A stretch of 64,000 bases of DNA from Phosphitispora fastidiosa. Its GTDB lineage: Bacteria > Bacillota > Thermincolia > Thermincolales > UBA2595. The stretch covers positions 1 through 64,000 of the forward strand of contig NZ_JAHHUL010000009.1 of the NCBI RefSeq assembly GCF_019008365.1. Direction: 5' to 3'. The translations under genes and the position numbers were made by a program. The notes under the pieces were generated by a model that was not told where the DNA came from, made no database searches, and worked only from the letters and a program-made list of their open reading frames with translations. How positions within the stretch are numbered: position 1 is the first letter of the stretch; every line of letters starts with the position of its first letter. Shown here piece after piece: positions 51,485 to 60,657 of this stretch.

Positions 51485-53341
51485 ATGAGGGCTTTTGATA
51501 TCGGTCAGGTGATTTTTAAACTGCTTCATGAAACAGGCAGAACTGACGCAATTCAACTAACTCCCGGGCAGGTTATCAGCATTATGGTAAAAGAAGTCAG
51601 GGACGGCATGGCGGTGCTGTCTTATCAGGGCAAGGAGCTAATTGCCCGTCTGGAATCGGAAGTGCCGCCGGGGGTTAATATTAAGTGCCTGGTTGAGGGG
51701 GAGAAAAACGGGCGGATTGTCCTTAAACTGCTGGACAGCAGTCAGGGGAATGCTGAATTTCTAAGTAAGGTTCTTAGGGATTTGGGACTAAAAGTTAATG
51801 AAGCCAATATCCGTCTGGTTACTGAAATGATTAGGCAGGAAATGCCCCTGACCCCGGAAACTGTAAGGAAACTCGCGGCATTCTCAGGCTCGCAGGGTAT
51901 TCCGGAAGGTGACATGAGGGTTCCTGTATTTATGCAGCAAAACGGGATACCGCTGAACCGGGAAATGTACCGGTTTACCAGGGAGCTGCTGACAGATATC
52001 AAGTTCCTGTCAGAGGAACTGCTGCAGATGTCAGTTTACAACCAGAAGCTGGCTGCAGGAACCGGTCCCGGGACCGGTTCGGGAACCCAACTTGCCAGGC
52101 TTGCCGAAGCCTTGCATCAGGTTCTCAGAAGTCTGATGTTAAATGCTGCAGACGGTCCGGAGACCATTGCGGCAAAGCTGGCTGATATATTTTCCCTTCA
52201 GGCCGGTCGTTCCGGAAATTCAGCCGGCAGCCGGCCGGGACCGGCGGAACTGCAGCATCTGCTGCCGCAGAATCAACCGGGCGCCGGTCAAAGCAGCGTT
52301 CAGCAACCGGGGACAGTGCAGTTGGGGACAGTGCAGCCGGGGACAGCACAAACCGGGGCAGCGCAGAGTGGCGCAGCACAGAGTGGAGCGTCACAGTCAG
52401 GCACGCTGCAGCCCGGGACGGCACAAGCTGAAACGGTGCAAAGCGGGACAACACAGTCAGGGACTGTCCACACAGGGGCGATTCCAGCAGGGACGGCACA
52501 GCCTCGGACGGCCCAAAGTGGAATGCCGCAGTCAGCGCCGGCCCAGGCAGAGACAACGCCAACTGGTATGCCGCAAAGTGCGGCACCACAGGGTGAAACG
52601 GCGTCAAGCGGAATAATGCCAAGCGCAACAATGCCAAGCAGTGCGGCGCCTGGCGGAACAACACAGATTGGAAAGGCGCCAAATGAGGCGGCAGGTCAAG
52701 GTGGGGTTCCGGGTGGACTGCCGGATTCAGGCACAGCAACAGAGCGCGTTTATACCCAGATACTGATGGCGCTAAGGGAGGCCGGGAATCAGGGGCAAAA
52801 AGCGCTGATTACATCACTGGCAGAAAAGATATCAGAGCTGTTAAGTGAAAAAGGCGGTCCTGAACATAGCGAATTCCTGCAGCTGACCAAGAGTATTACC
52901 GACAGGCTGGATTTTATCAGGGATTTTAATAGCAGGGTAGAGGTGAACAGGGATAATACCCTGCTGATGTATTCTACCATTAACTTTGAAGATAAACAGG
53001 AACCCCTGAGGCTGCTGGTCAACTACCGTTATGATAAGAAAAACCGGAAGAAGGATTTTACGTCGTGCAGGGTGGAAGTCAAGCTGAATACTCTTAGTAT
53101 GGGGTTGGTCAGGTGTGAAATACAGGTTGCTGAAAGGAGCCTTACCCTTGGTTTTGTGACTCGGGATGAGCAATCCTGTAATACCATCGATAAGTTAAAA
53201 GGCATCCTGGCCAGGCGTTTAGAGGATATGAGCTATGCCGTAAGAATGCTTGACAGTGTGGTTGATAAGCAGGAACCCGACCTGTTTTTGCAGGATGATA
53301 CCGATATGTCAGGGATGTTCCAGGTTAATCTGAGGGTTTGA
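51485..53341 (+). CDS. FliK-like (YlqG-type) protein with long low-complexity linker
   Basis: 618 residues, ATG 51485. N-terminal 230 residues are helical (LTPGQVISIMVKEVRDGMAVLSY at the start resembles other FliK-type proteins). Residues about 270-405 are a run of five-residue units of the GTAQS/PGTVQ kind. The C-terminal domain includes YRYDKKNRKKDFTSCRVEVKLNTLSMG and RSLTLGFVTRD, related to hook-length-control C-domains. The next gene is an FlhB-tail homolog, the same pair as ylqG-ylqH in Bacillus. Confidence 0.72.
   Translation: MRAFDIGQVIFKLLHETGRTDAIQLTPGQVISIMVKEVRDGMAVLSYQGKELIARLESEVPPGVNIKCLVEGEKNGRIVLKLLDSSQGNAEFLSKVLRDLGLKVNEANIRLVTEMIRQEMPLTPETVRKLAAFSGSQGIPEGDMRVPVFMQQNGIPLNREMYRFTRELLTDIKFLSEELLQMSVYNQKLAAGTGPGTGSGTQLARLAEALHQVLRSLMLNAADGPETIAAKLADIFSLQAGRSGNSAGSRPGPAELQHLLPQNQPGAGQSSVQQPGTVQLGTVQPGTAQTGAAQSGAAQSGASQSGTLQPGTAQAETVQSGTTQSGTVHTGAIPAGTAQPRTAQSGMPQSAPAQAETTPTGMPQSAAPQGETASSGIMPSATMPSSAAPGGTTQIGKAPNEAAGQGGVPGGLPDSGTATERVYTQILMALREAGNQGQKALITSLAEKISELLSEKGGPEHSEFLQLTKSITDRLDFIRDFNSRVEVNRDNTLLMYSTINFEDKQEPLRLLVNYRYDKKNRKKDFTSCRVEVKLNTLSMGLVRCEIQVAERSLTLGFVTRDEQSCNTIDKLKGILARRLEDMSYAVRMLDSVVDKQEPDLFLQDDTDMSGMFQVNLRV
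52300..52690 (+). repeat. coding tandem repeat of about 15 bp
   Basis: Degenerate 15-bp units (ggracagyrcagycng type) encode the G-T-A/V-Q-x linker of the FliK-like protein. Likely to vary in length between strains. Confidence 0.7.
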
Positions 53342-53397
53342 AATTGATGGGAAGAGATTAAGCAGATGGCGGTAATCCTGAAAGGGGAAGGGATAAT

Positions 53398-53691
53398 ATG
53401 GAGAGGCCTAAAATGCCTGAAGACAAGGAGAAAAAGGCCATAGCGCTGGGATATGACAGGGAAACCATGAATGCGCCGCGCGTGTTGGCTGCCGGGCAGG
53501 GTTATATTGCCAGGAAAATAATGGAAATGGCGAAGGAGAATAATATCCCGGTGGAGCAGGACCCCGTTTTGGCTGAGGCTTTATCGTATCTGGACCCGGG
53601 TGAGGAGATACCGCCGGAACTATACCAGGTGGTTGCCGAGGTGCTTGCCTTTATAATGGAAGCAGATAAGAGATATAAAAAAGGCTGTTAA
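53398..53691 (+). CDS. FlhB C-terminal-domain homolog (FhlB/YlqH)
   Basis: 97 residues, ribosome site aggggaag. KKAIALGYDRETMNAPRVLAAGQGYIARKIMEMAKENNIPVEQD is the conserved FlhB cytoplasmic pattern (quoted piecewise: AIALGYDRE, PRVLAAGQG, NNIPVEQD). The NPTH autocleavage motif and membrane part are absent. Function of these stand-alone tails is unknown. The stop codon lies within the terminator stem. Confidence 0.82.
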   Translation: MERPKMPEDKEKKAIALGYDRETMNAPRVLAAGQGYIARKIMEMAKENNIPVEQDPVLAEALSYLDPGEEIPPELYQVVAEVLAFIMEADKRYKKGC

Positions 53692-53712
53692 TGCAACAGC
53701 CTTTTTGGTTTC
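53679..53712. terminator. bidirectional terminator
   Basis: AAGGCTGTT (53681-53689) pairs with AACAGCCTT (53695-53703), with A run before and T run after. Serves both the FlhB-like gene and the convergent PRC-barrel gene. Confidence 0.8.
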
Positions 53713-54768
53713 TTAAATATCTTCTTCTTCCAGTATTTTAGACTCAGTCTTGATCGACTCCATTTGTTCCTCAAGGTCTTTTGCTGCTACCGATATCATT
53801 AGTTCCTTCACTTTTCCGGCCTGTTGAGCCTTTTCGATGGTTTCCCGGAAAACCTCCCCGTCTTGTTCTATGATAATGTTTCCGGCATCATCGGTGAGAG
53901 TTTTGGCCGCTCTTAGGCCCAGGATAGAATTTATTTCATCTTCGGACAGAGGATTTTCCGGTTCGTTTTTGATTACCTGCAGCCGGTCCATCCATTTTTC
54001 ATATGAGTTTTTAAGGAAAGCCTTTTTCTCAGACAAAACCTCGCCTGTCTTGGAAATGAGTTCCTTGCCTTTACCGGTGCTATTTGCGGCAGCTCCTTTA
54101 ATATTTTCACCGGCGGTTTTGGAAAGCTCCAGTGATTTACTGCGGGTTTTTTCCCATAATTTCTCAAAATCGTCTTTCCAGTGTTCCAGGTCGCCCTTCC
54201 ACTGGCCGAGGTCGTCTTTCCACTGGTCAATATTATCAGTAAGACCGGGTTCTTCTTTTTGAATTGCTTCCGTGACATTGCTTACGGCAATGATGACATC
54301 TTTTCCAATGCTTTCAATACTGGAAGCGGGAATACTGGCGCGTCCCTTGAAGAGGGTTTTAATGGTTCCACCTGTAAGAATATATTTTTCGACTTTTCCG
54401 GTTGCGGTGTCAAAATAGAAATCATCAATTGTGCCGACTAGCTGGCCTTCTGGAGTGATAATACGCATGTTATACATATCGCACTCTTCGGCCAGTTTTT
54501 TCAGTGCCGGCAGGCTGTCAAGTGTCACTACCTGGCTGCTGCGCTCAATGGTAACGGCATAGTTTCCAAAGGATTTGACTGAGTCAAACTCAAGGACTTT
54601 TTCTCCCTTAAACCAGCCCTTAACACTCATAGAAAGGCCGGCCACAACACCACCGTCAGGGTTTACAATAACCCGCGCGATGCTGCCCAGTTCTTCGCCC
54701 TGCAGGGAGATAACGGGTCTGCCAATTAAATTCTGGGTCTTCATAAGCCCGGATATTTTTTCGCTCAT
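53713..54768 (-). CDS. PRC-barrel domain protein with coiled-coil middle
   Basis: 351 residues. Two PRC-barrel units (about 10-85 and 95-165; GRPVISLQGEELGSIARVIV and TPEGQLVGTIDDFYFD). Then a repeat of WKDDL/WKGDL/WKDDF units near 180-200 and an alanine/lysine helix reminiscent of LEA-like stress proteins. Next to a general-stress-type gene. Probably a stress or surface-associated protein. Confidence 0.72.
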   Translation of the reverse strand: MSEKISGLMKTQNLIGRPVISLQGEELGSIARVIVNPDGGVVAGLSMSVKGWFKGEKVLEFDSVKSFGNYAVTIERSSQVVTLDSLPALKKLAEECDMYNMRIITPEGQLVGTIDDFYFDTATGKVEKYILTGGTIKTLFKGRASIPASSIESIGKDVIIAVSNVTEAIQKEEPGLTDNIDQWKDDLGQWKGDLEHWKDDFEKLWEKTRSKSLELSKTAGENIKGAAANSTGKGKELISKTGEVLSEKKAFLKNSYEKWMDRLQVIKNEPENPLSEDEINSILGLRAAKTLTDDAGNIIIEQDGEVFRETIEKAQQAGKVKELMISVAAKDLEEQMESIKTESKILEEEDI

Positions 54769-54847
54769 AAGCTGACACCCCCTTTTTTCTTTATTTTACC
54801 ATATGTCAAGGTTGTTTTAAACTGCCAATTACCAATGGCGTTTGCTA

Positions 54848-54884
54848 AAAAAAGCATCCCTTCCACATGGGAAGAGATGCTTTT
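54848..54884 (-). terminator. terminator of the 17M-like gene
   Basis: AAAGCATCCCTTCC with GGGAAGAGATGCTTT around ACAT. On the minus strand it ends in seven T. Confidence 0.75.
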
Positions 54885-54904
54885 GCCGGTAAATCAGGAT
54901 ATCG

Positions 54905-55390
54905 TTAGTGGGTCTCCACGTCCTTAGCTCCGTAATTACGCAGAACTCCGGCCGCAGATTCGATCTTGTTGTCATCAGTTTTAACGGCAGCGATAATATT
55001 ACCTTCTTTGACTTTCCCTTCATAATACTTGCCGCGCTCTTCGGGAATTCCCCAGTCGGTCAGGCCGCCGGCGATGCCGCCTGTGGCAGCTCCGGAAAGC
55101 AGTCCTGCAATAGGACCGGCAGCAATGATGGGGCCAAGCCCGGGAATTGCCAGGGCGCCTGCTCCTATGGCCAGACCGGCTATACCGCCAAGAACTCCGC
55201 CGGTTGTGGTCCCGTCTGTGATGGAGTCACCGCCGAACATTTCCGAATTCCTGTCTGTACGGCCTCCACCGCCTTCGTCTTTGGCAACAATTGAGATCTC
55301 GTTTTCAAAACCCTTGTTCCTCAGGTCAGACACAGCTTTTTCAGCCTGATCCCGTGAATTGAACACACCAATAACTGTTTTAGACATCAC
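54905..55390 (-). CDS. general stress protein 17M-like, glycine-zipper protein
   Basis: 161 residues, GTG 55390 or ATG 55387 after aggaggtaac. N-terminal fold VIGVFNSRDQAEKAVSDLRNKGF of the YflT/GSP17M type. Centre very rich in Gly/Ala (GGVLGGIAGLAIGAGAL), a possible membrane-inserting glycine zipper. C-terminal part IIAAVKTDDNKIESAAGVLRNYGA. Stress-related role inferred from family. Confidence 0.75.
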   Translation of the reverse strand: MMSKTVIGVFNSRDQAEKAVSDLRNKGFENEISIVAKDEGGGGRTDRNSEMFGGDSITDGTTTGGVLGGIAGLAIGAGALAIPGLGPIIAAGPIAGLLSGAATGGIAGGLTDWGIPEERGKYYEGKVKEGNIIAAVKTDDNKIESAAGVLRNYGAKDVETH

Positions 55391-55505
55391 GTTACCTCCT
55401 TGAACAGAAATAAACTACTCGTTTATTTTTTCACTTTATGTAATTTAATATGCAGGACCCTGCCGGCCCTGGCAATAAAAAAAATATTTATTTTTTTAGA
55501 AATTT

Positions 55506-55514
55506 TGTTATAAT
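55506..55514 (+). promoter_or_regulatory. extended -10 promoter of speE
   Basis: TGTTATAAT (55506-55514) with TG one base before TATAAT. No good -35 hexamer. The gene starts 82 bp downstream. Confidence 0.45.
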
Positions 55515-55596
55515 ATTCATGTGTTTGTGTTTTGGGCTTCTCTGGGGCTTTTGGTGTCAGCAGCTAAGCCTGTTAATATTAAGGAGGCAAATTTAG

Positions 55597-56427
55597 ATGG
55601 AACTGTGGTATACAGAAAAACAAACCGAAAATGTCGGGATAACCTGTAAGACTGAAAAAACTTTGCATGTTGAGCAGACAGAGTTTCAAAGCATGGCTGT
55701 TATTGATACCATGCAGTTTGGCAGAATGCTGGTTCTTGATGGAATGGTTCAGACAACAATAGAGGATGAGTTTGTATACCATGAAATGATAACACATGTT
55801 CCCCTGAATACTCATCCTAATCCTCAAAATGTCCTGGTAATCGGCGGAGGGGACGGTGGGGCTATAAGGGAAGTTGTCAAACACCCTTCTGTTAAAAAAG
55901 CAGTCCTGGTTGAAATTGACCGCAGGGTTGTTGAAATTTCCCGGGAGTTTTTTCCCGAAATCAGCTGTGGACTGGGTAATCCCAAGGTCTCAGTAATTTA
56001 TGATGACGGGATTAAACATGTGGCTGACCATAAAGATTTCTATGACATCATTATAGTTGATTCAACTGAACCTGTGGGACCTGCTGTAGAGCTGTTTTCT
56101 TCTAGTTTTTATAAGTCAATATCCGAGTCACTCAGGGAGGACGGTCTCTTCGTGGCCCAGACTGAATCACCATTTTTTAATTCTGACCTTATCTCAGGCT
56201 GTTACCGGAAGATATCTGAAGTTTTCCCCATTACCAAGCTTTATTTAGCCAGTATACCCACTTATCCCAGCGGCCTGTGGTCATTTACAATGGGCTCCAA
56301 AAAATATGACCCGGAGGCGGTTGATGTTTTAGCTGTGCCTGATTACCCCACAAGGTATTACACCCCAAAGCTTCATAAGGGTTCTTTTGTGCTCCCGAAA
56401 TTTGTGGAAGGGCTGATTAAGCCTTGA
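55597..56427 (+). CDS. speE: polyamine aminopropyltransferase (spermidine synthase)
   Basis: 276 residues, ribosome site taaggaggc. [15 protein letters not shown] (decarboxylated SAM site), [33 protein letters not shown] and [13 protein letters not shown]. Makes spermidine from putrescine. Family length. No speD or speA/B is adjacent. Confidence 0.93.
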   Translation: MELWYTEKQTENVGITCKTEKTLHVEQTEFQSMAVIDTMQFGRMLVLDGMVQTTIEDEFVYHEMITHVPLNTHPNPQNVLVIGGGDGGAIREVVKHPSVKKAVLVEIDRRVVEISREFFPEISCGLGNPKVSVIYDDGIKHVADHKDFYDIIIVDSTEPVGPAVELFSSSFYKSISESLREDGLFVAQTESPFFNSDLISGCYRKISEVFPITKLYLASIPTYPSGLWSFTMGSKKYDPEAVDVLAVPDYPTRYYTPKLHKGSFVLPKFVEGLIKP

Positions 56428-56539
56428 CAAAGGGGACAGATTTAAGCTACTATAAAGGAAACTTATTATGTTTCATCTTAGCTTTCAAGTTAAAGTTATA
56501 AAAATTTTTAAACTTTAAATTCTTAGGCAAAAATTTCAT

Positions 56540-56568
56540 TTGACTTCTGGATTAGGATTGTGTATACT
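56540..56568 (+). promoter_or_regulatory. promoter of the Val-Asp-Phe tRNA operon
   Basis: TTGACT (56540-56545), 17-bp spacer, TATACT (56563-56568), 23 bp before tRNA-Val. Confidence 0.8.
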
Positions 56569-56591
56569 TATTTTTGTCGGTGCGAAGAAAT

Positions 56592-56667
<76 letters not shown>

Positions 56668-56688
56668 TTAATTTGTTTCATATTTTGC

Positions 56689-56766
56689 GGAGCAGTGGTC
56701 TAGCTGGTCTAGGATGCCGGCCTGTCACGCCGGAGGTCGCGGGTTCGATTCCCGTCTGCTCCGCCA
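56689..56766 (+). tRNA. tRNA-Asp (GTC), copy 2
   Basis: Appears identical in the mature part to the minus-strand copy at 4184-4261. Anticodon loop CTGTCAC. CCA encoded. Confidence 0.93.
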
Positions 56767-56774
56767 TTTAAATT

Positions 56775-56850
<76 letters not shown>

Positions 56851-56973
56851 TATGTTCAAAATGTTTAATCCTGTGGATTTCCGCAGGATTTATTGTATGA
56901 TTAGAGCGTTATTGTTATTTACACAATGCAGCTTTAACCTGCTCCGGCGGGCAGAAAATACCAGCAAAATCTG

Positions 56974-57002
56974 TTTGACAATGAGGTTTGTTTCTGTTAA
57001 AA
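56974..57002 (+). promoter_or_regulatory. promoter of tRNA-Gly
   Basis: Consensus -35 TTGACA (56974-56979), 17 bp, weak -10 TAAAAA. The 198-bp gap after tRNA-Phe holds no gene. Confidence 0.55.
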
Positions 57003-57048
57003 TTGTCTTTGTCGGCGGCACAAGGAAAAGGAAAAAGATAAATATTAT

Positions 57049-57123
57049 GCGGAAGTAGCTCAGTGGTAGAGCATCGCCTTGCCAAGGCGAGGGTCGCGGG
57101 TTCGAATCCCGTCTTCCGCTCCA
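57049..57123 (+). tRNA. tRNA-Gly (GCC)
   Basis: Acceptor GCGGAAG/CTTCCGC, anticodon loop TTGCCAA, CCA encoded. Confidence 0.93.
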
Positions 57124-57131
57124 TGAGACGT

Positions 57132-57166
57132 TGATGACACCTTTGTTGAAACAGGGGTGTTTTTTG
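57132..57166 (+). terminator. terminator behind tRNA-Gly
   Basis: ACACCTTTG and CAGGGGTGT around TTGAAA, followed by TTTTTTG. A second hairpin (GGCCCGAC..GTTGGGCC, about 57198-57216) lies before nrdJ and has no T run. Confidence 0.65.
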
Positions 57167-57313
57167 TTTTAGGCAATAGCAGGGAACAGGCCCGACTCTT
57201 AATGAAGGGTTGGGCCTATATTATTTGACTAATTAAGTATAATATATAAGTGTACTAACGCCAGATAAAAGTTTGTGCAGGATATTTTCTGAAATGGAGA
57301 CGCTGGAGGCGCT

Positions 57314-59059
57314 ATGGAAATTTTCAGCAGTGATTCCCTTGATGTTTTAGAGAGACGTTATCTCATCAAAGATTCTTCTGGAAAAGTCATTGAGACTCCT
57401 GAAGGGATGCTTAAACGTGCCGCAAAATTTGCTGCACTTCCGGAAGAAAATCAGACATATTGGGAGGAACGTTTTTTTGAATTAATGTCAGGCCTGCGGT
57501 TTTTGCCCAACAGCCCAACTCTGGCTAATGCCGGCAAACCCAATGGGCAGATGGCGGCATGTTTTGTCCTGCCTGTGCCTGATTCTATTGAAGGTATATT
57601 TGAAACCATGAAAAGAGCCGCACTGATTCATAAAACCGGAGGCGGCACGGGCTTTTCTTTTTCCAATATACGTCCCAAAGATGATATTGTTTCTTCCACC
57701 GGTGGGGTGGCATCAGGCCCGGTTCCCTTTATCAGGGCATTTAACTCTGCCACAGATGCGGTCAAACAGGGAGGAATGCGCCGGGGGGCAAACATGGCCG
57801 TACTGGACTACTGGCATCCCGATATCCTGGAATTTATTAATATGAAGGAAGAGGAGGATGTCCTCACCAACTTCAACATTTCTATAGGTGTTGATAACAG
57901 GTTTATGGATCAGGTTGTGAATAGAGGAGATATTGACCAGATAAACCCGCGCACCGGCAAAGTGAACGGCAGAACCATACCGGCAGCCACGGTATTTGAT
58001 GCGATGACTCGCGCTGCCTGGGCTAATGGTGAACCGGGAATACTGTTTTTTGACCATATAAATAAGGCCAATACCGTTCCCGGGTCTGGCCCGATGAAAG
58101 CCACCAATCCGTGTGGCGAACAGCCTCTGTTGAACTATGAAAGCTGCAACCTGGGGAGCCTTAACCTGACAGCCTTCCTTAATGAGGCGGGGGAGGGCTA
58201 CCGAAGGATAAACTGGAGCCGGCTGGCCGAGGATACTGCTGCTGCAGTGCGTTTTCTGGATAATATTATTGATGTCAACAAATATATTTTCACCGAAATT
58301 GAAAGGGTTACCAAAGGTAACCGGAAAATAGGCCTTGGGGTGATGGGTTTTGCTGATTTGCTAATCGAACTCGGGATACCATATGCGTCTATGGAAGCGC
58401 TGGAACTCATAGAAACCCTGATGGGATTTATCAGGAAAAAAGCAATGGAGGCAAGCGCTGCGCTGGGCCGTGAGAAGGGGCCGTTCCCAAATATTGAAAA
58501 AAGTGTATACAAAGGTGAGACGGTTCGGAATGCGACTGTGACTACAATAGCGCCAACAGGGACGCTGTCAATGCTGGCCGGTACGTCCAGTGGAATAGAG
58601 CCCCTGTTCGGCCTCAGCTTTGTTAAGGAAGTTCTTGAAGGCAGGAAATTTTACGTTACCAGCAGAAGCTTTGAGGAGGCGGCCAGGAAGGGTGGTTTCT
58701 GGTCAGAGGACCTGGTTCAGGAGCTGGCCCATACAGGAAGCCTTGAAGGGATAAAGGGTATTCCTGAAGATGTGCGCAGGGTATTTGCCACTGCATTTGA
58801 GATATCTCCCCAATGGCATCTAAAGGTTCAGGCGGCTTTCCAGAAACATGTAGACAACGCGGTTTCCAAGACAATTAACTTCCCTGCTGGGGCAGCTATA
58901 GCAGATATCAGGTCGGCATATCTTATGGCCTGGAAATATGGGCTTAAAGGGCTGACCATATACCGGAACGGTTCCCGGTCAAATCAGGTACTGAAATTTG
59001 CCTCCAAAGACATGGAGAAAGGTACATTGCCTGCAGGGTGTTCTACCTGTCCGGAATAA
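57314..59059 (+). CDS. nrdJ: adenosylcobalamin-dependent (class II) ribonucleotide reductase
   Basis: 581 residues, ribosome site tggaggcg. FLPNSPTLANAGKPNGQMAACFVLPVPDS (quoted in part: LPNSPTLANAG), HKTGGGTGFSFSNIRP, NPCGEQPLL, ESCNLGSLNL and TIAPTGTLSMLAGTSSGIEP are class II signatures. The C-terminal CSTCPE gives the redox cysteine pair. Reduces ribonucleotides with a B12 radical, working with or without oxygen. It depends on the cobalamin pathway in this window. The nrdG remnant near 2.8 kb suggests it is the main reductase. Confidence 0.92.
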   Translation: MEIFSSDSLDVLERRYLIKDSSGKVIETPEGMLKRAAKFAALPEENQTYWEERFFELMSGLRFLPNSPTLANAGKPNGQMAACFVLPVPDSIEGIFETMKRAALIHKTGGGTGFSFSNIRPKDDIVSSTGGVASGPVPFIRAFNSATDAVKQGGMRRGANMAVLDYWHPDILEFINMKEEEDVLTNFNISIGVDNRFMDQVVNRGDIDQINPRTGKVNGRTIPAATVFDAMTRAAWANGEPGILFFDHINKANTVPGSGPMKATNPCGEQPLLNYESCNLGSLNLTAFLNEAGEGYRRINWSRLAEDTAAAVRFLDNIIDVNKYIFTEIERVTKGNRKIGLGVMGFADLLIELGIPYASMEALELIETLMGFIRKKAMEASAALGREKGPFPNIEKSVYKGETVRNATVTTIAPTGTLSMLAGTSSGIEPLFGLSFVKEVLEGRKFYVTSRSFEEAARKGGFWSEDLVQELAHTGSLEGIKGIPEDVRRVFATAFEISPQWHLKVQAAFQKHVDNAVSKTINFPAGAAIADIRSAYLMAWKYGLKGLTIYRNGSRSNQVLKFASKDMEKGTLPAGCSTCPE

Positions 59060-59107
59060 CATGTACTTATTTACCACCGATGCCATTCAATTTCAGTTAT
59101 AACCTAG

Positions 59108-59136
59108 TTGACTTGATATTTTGTTTGTGTTAATAT
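59108..59136 (+). promoter_or_regulatory. promoter of the Cys-Leu tRNA operon
   Basis: TTGACT (59108-59113), 17-bp spacer, TAATAT (59131-59136), about 50 bp before tRNA-Cys. Confidence 0.75.
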
Positions 59137-59186
59137 ATTAGTTGTCACCGGGACAGATAGGACAAAAAAAGGTGATATTTTTACGA

Positions 59187-59261
59187 GGCGGCATGGCCAA
59201 GTGGCTAAGGCAGAGGACTGCAAATCCTTCATCCCCGGTTCGAATCCGGGTGCCGCCTCCA
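59187..59261 (+). tRNA. tRNA-Cys (GCA)
   Basis: Acceptor GGCGGCA/TGCCGCC, anticodon loop CTGCAAA, CCA encoded. Confidence 0.93.
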
Positions 59262-59284
59262 ATTTATATTTAAAAATAAAGCAT

Positions 59285-59373
59285 GCCCGAGTGGCGGAAC
59301 TGGCAGACGCACAGGACTTAAAATCCTGCGGGGCTTAAACCCCGTACCGGTTCGACCCCGGTCTCGGGCACCA
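59285..59373 (+). tRNA. tRNA-Leu (TAA)
   Basis: Acceptor GCCCGAG/CTCGGGC, long variable arm, anticodon loop CTTAAAA, CCA encoded. Its 3' end recurs in degraded form at 63820, so it is a likely integration site. Confidence 0.93.
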
Positions 59374-59374
59374 C
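59360..59374 (+). other. left attachment-like site (tRNA-Leu 3' end)
   Basis: GGTCTCGGGCACCAC matches GGTCTCGGGCATCAC at 63820-63834 with one change. Both copies are followed by a similar AAGCC..GGGGCTTTTTT terminator. Confidence 0.55.
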
Positions 59375-59381
59375 GATTATC

Positions 59382-59403
59382 AAGCCTTGAGGGGCTTTTT
59401 TTT
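59382..59403 (+). terminator. terminator of the Cys-Leu tRNA operon
   Basis: AAGCC-TTGAGG-GGCTT followed by six more T. Between here and 59630 the sequence is AT-rich and no gene is visible. Confidence 0.7.
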
Positions 59404-59633
59404 ACTTTCGGAGGAAAGCCTGAAATAGTGGATTGGTGATAAATTGGTGACAGAAGATGTTCAAATAGTAAATAAAAATTAAATATGCTCATAAAATAGA
59501 TAATAGTGTAAGTGTTTTTTATGATTTTTCTGGCAATAATTTAAAAGAAAACCCAATATTTTCTAAGGATACTCGCCGGTTTGGTAGAATTGCCCACATC
59601 GACAAAATTCGACATACATCCTGCGCCAACTTA

Positions 59634-59642
59634 TGGTATAAT
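59634..59642 (+). promoter_or_regulatory. extended -10 promoter of the Panacea operon
   Basis: TGGTATAAT (59634-59642). A GTAACAGTAAC stretch just behind (about 59650) may be an operator. The untranslated leader to 59773 is about 125 bp. Confidence 0.45.
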
Positions 59643-59772
59643 TTGACTGTAACAGTAACTTTTGCATTGATTTGTCAGTTTTGCCTGGGTGATGTCTTAG
59701 TGAAGGCATTGAAATGGGGTGATGAGTCAGGTGGCAAAAGTTTATCGCTTTAAAGCTAAGGAGGAATTAAAA

Positions 59773-60231
59773 ATGGTTACAGTATTTGATGTAGCCGACT
59801 ACTTTCTTTCCCGTGTTGAACTTGATTCCGGGAGTGTAATGACACATTTGAAACTTCAAAAATTATGCTATTACGTTCAAGCTTGGCATTTAGTTTTTGA
59901 AGATAACCCGATGTTTGAAGAGAAGTTTCAAGCCTGGGCTCACGGACCAGCTTGCCCGGAACTGTTTAGCAAATTCAAGGATTATAGATGGAACCCTATA
60001 CCGCCACCGGATGAATTCGATTCATCTATTTTTAGCGGTACGGAGATTGAAACTATTGAGGCGGTTTGGGAAGCATATGGTCAGTTTGATGGCAAGTACC
60101 TTGAGGATTTAACTCACCAGGAAGATCCTTGGATAATGGCGCGAGGGGACTGCCCGCCGGGAGAGAAATGTGAAAACGTTATCAGTTGGAAATCTATGAA
60201 AGAGTATTATACAAGGCTGCAAAATGCGTAA
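59773..60231 (+). CDS. Panacea-domain (DUF4065/SocA-like) antitoxin
   Basis: 152 residues from ATG 59773 behind aaggaggaattaa; a longer in-frame start at 59719 covers the ribosome site. VFDVADYFLSR, MTHLKLQKLCYYVQAWHL and FQAWAHGPACPELF are the hallmarks of the Panacea domain. PanA proteins neutralise very different toxins encoded next to them. The next gene overlaps by 8 bp. Confidence 0.82.
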   Translation: MVTVFDVADYFLSRVELDSGSVMTHLKLQKLCYYVQAWHLVFEDNPMFEEKFQAWAHGPACPELFSKFKDYRWNPIPPPDEFDSSIFSGTEIETIEAVWEAYGQFDGKYLEDLTHQEDPWIMARGDCPPGEKCENVISWKSMKEYYTRLQNA

Positions 60232-60649
60232 TATAAAAAGGCCTAAGCCTAAACAGAGCAAAATAACTGAAAAGGCTATTATTGCCCACAACATTGATAC
60301 AGGGAATAATAACCCTGTGTTTTCTTTTAGGCATGTTTGTGAGAATCACTGCCTTTTATCTACTTGGCAAGCCGGTGAGTTGACTGAGCTTCTGGGTACA
60401 TTTAAATTGATGGAATCTCTCACGTGGAACCAATTGGTGACAAATCGCCATAAAGGCCTCGATTTTAGGAAAGAGGACAATTATACCAAACCGTTGCCAC
60501 CGGTAGTGTCACCTGATGTGGATGTATGCCGGGTTAAAGTCTGTGAGAAGAAAAGGTTATGGGGGTATAGAGCAGGTCAGGTGTTTAGAATATTGTGGTT
60601 TGACCGTCTTCATGAAGTTGTTCCTTATCATAAACAAAAGAGAAATTAA
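60224..60649 (+). CDS. putative toxin partner of the Panacea antitoxin
   Basis: 141 residues, ATG 60224 inside the end of the antitoxin gene. Basic N-terminus (MRNIKRPKPKQSK), then SFRHVCENHCLLSTWQAGEL and near the end LWGYRAGQVFRILWFDRLHEVVP, a motif seen in small phage- and toxin-linked proteins. I cannot name the activity. The pairing and a terminator right behind it suggest a two-gene PanAT-type toxin-antitoxin operon. Confidence 0.55.
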   Translation: MRNIKRPKPKQSKITEKAIIAHNIDTGNNNPVFSFRHVCENHCLLSTWQAGELTELLGTFKLMESLTWNQLVTNRHKGLDFRKEDNYTKPLPPVVSPDVDVCRVKVCEKKRLWGYRAGQVFRILWFDRLHEVVPYHKQKRN

Positions 60650-60657
60650 AAGGCAAA

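Noticed and set aside
52125-52739. 204-residue minus-strand and 157-residue plus-strand frames inside the FliK-like gene
   Set aside because: They are shadows of the low-complexity 15-bp repeat; composition is biased and no start signal is present.
57198-57216. Hairpin before nrdJ as a cobalamin riboswitch
   Set aside because: It is a simple stem and lacks the B12-box core; the only cobalamin riboswitch seen is at 30760.
59229-59492. 87-residue minus-strand frame over tRNA-Cys and tRNA-Leu
   Set aside because: It is antisense to two tRNA genes.
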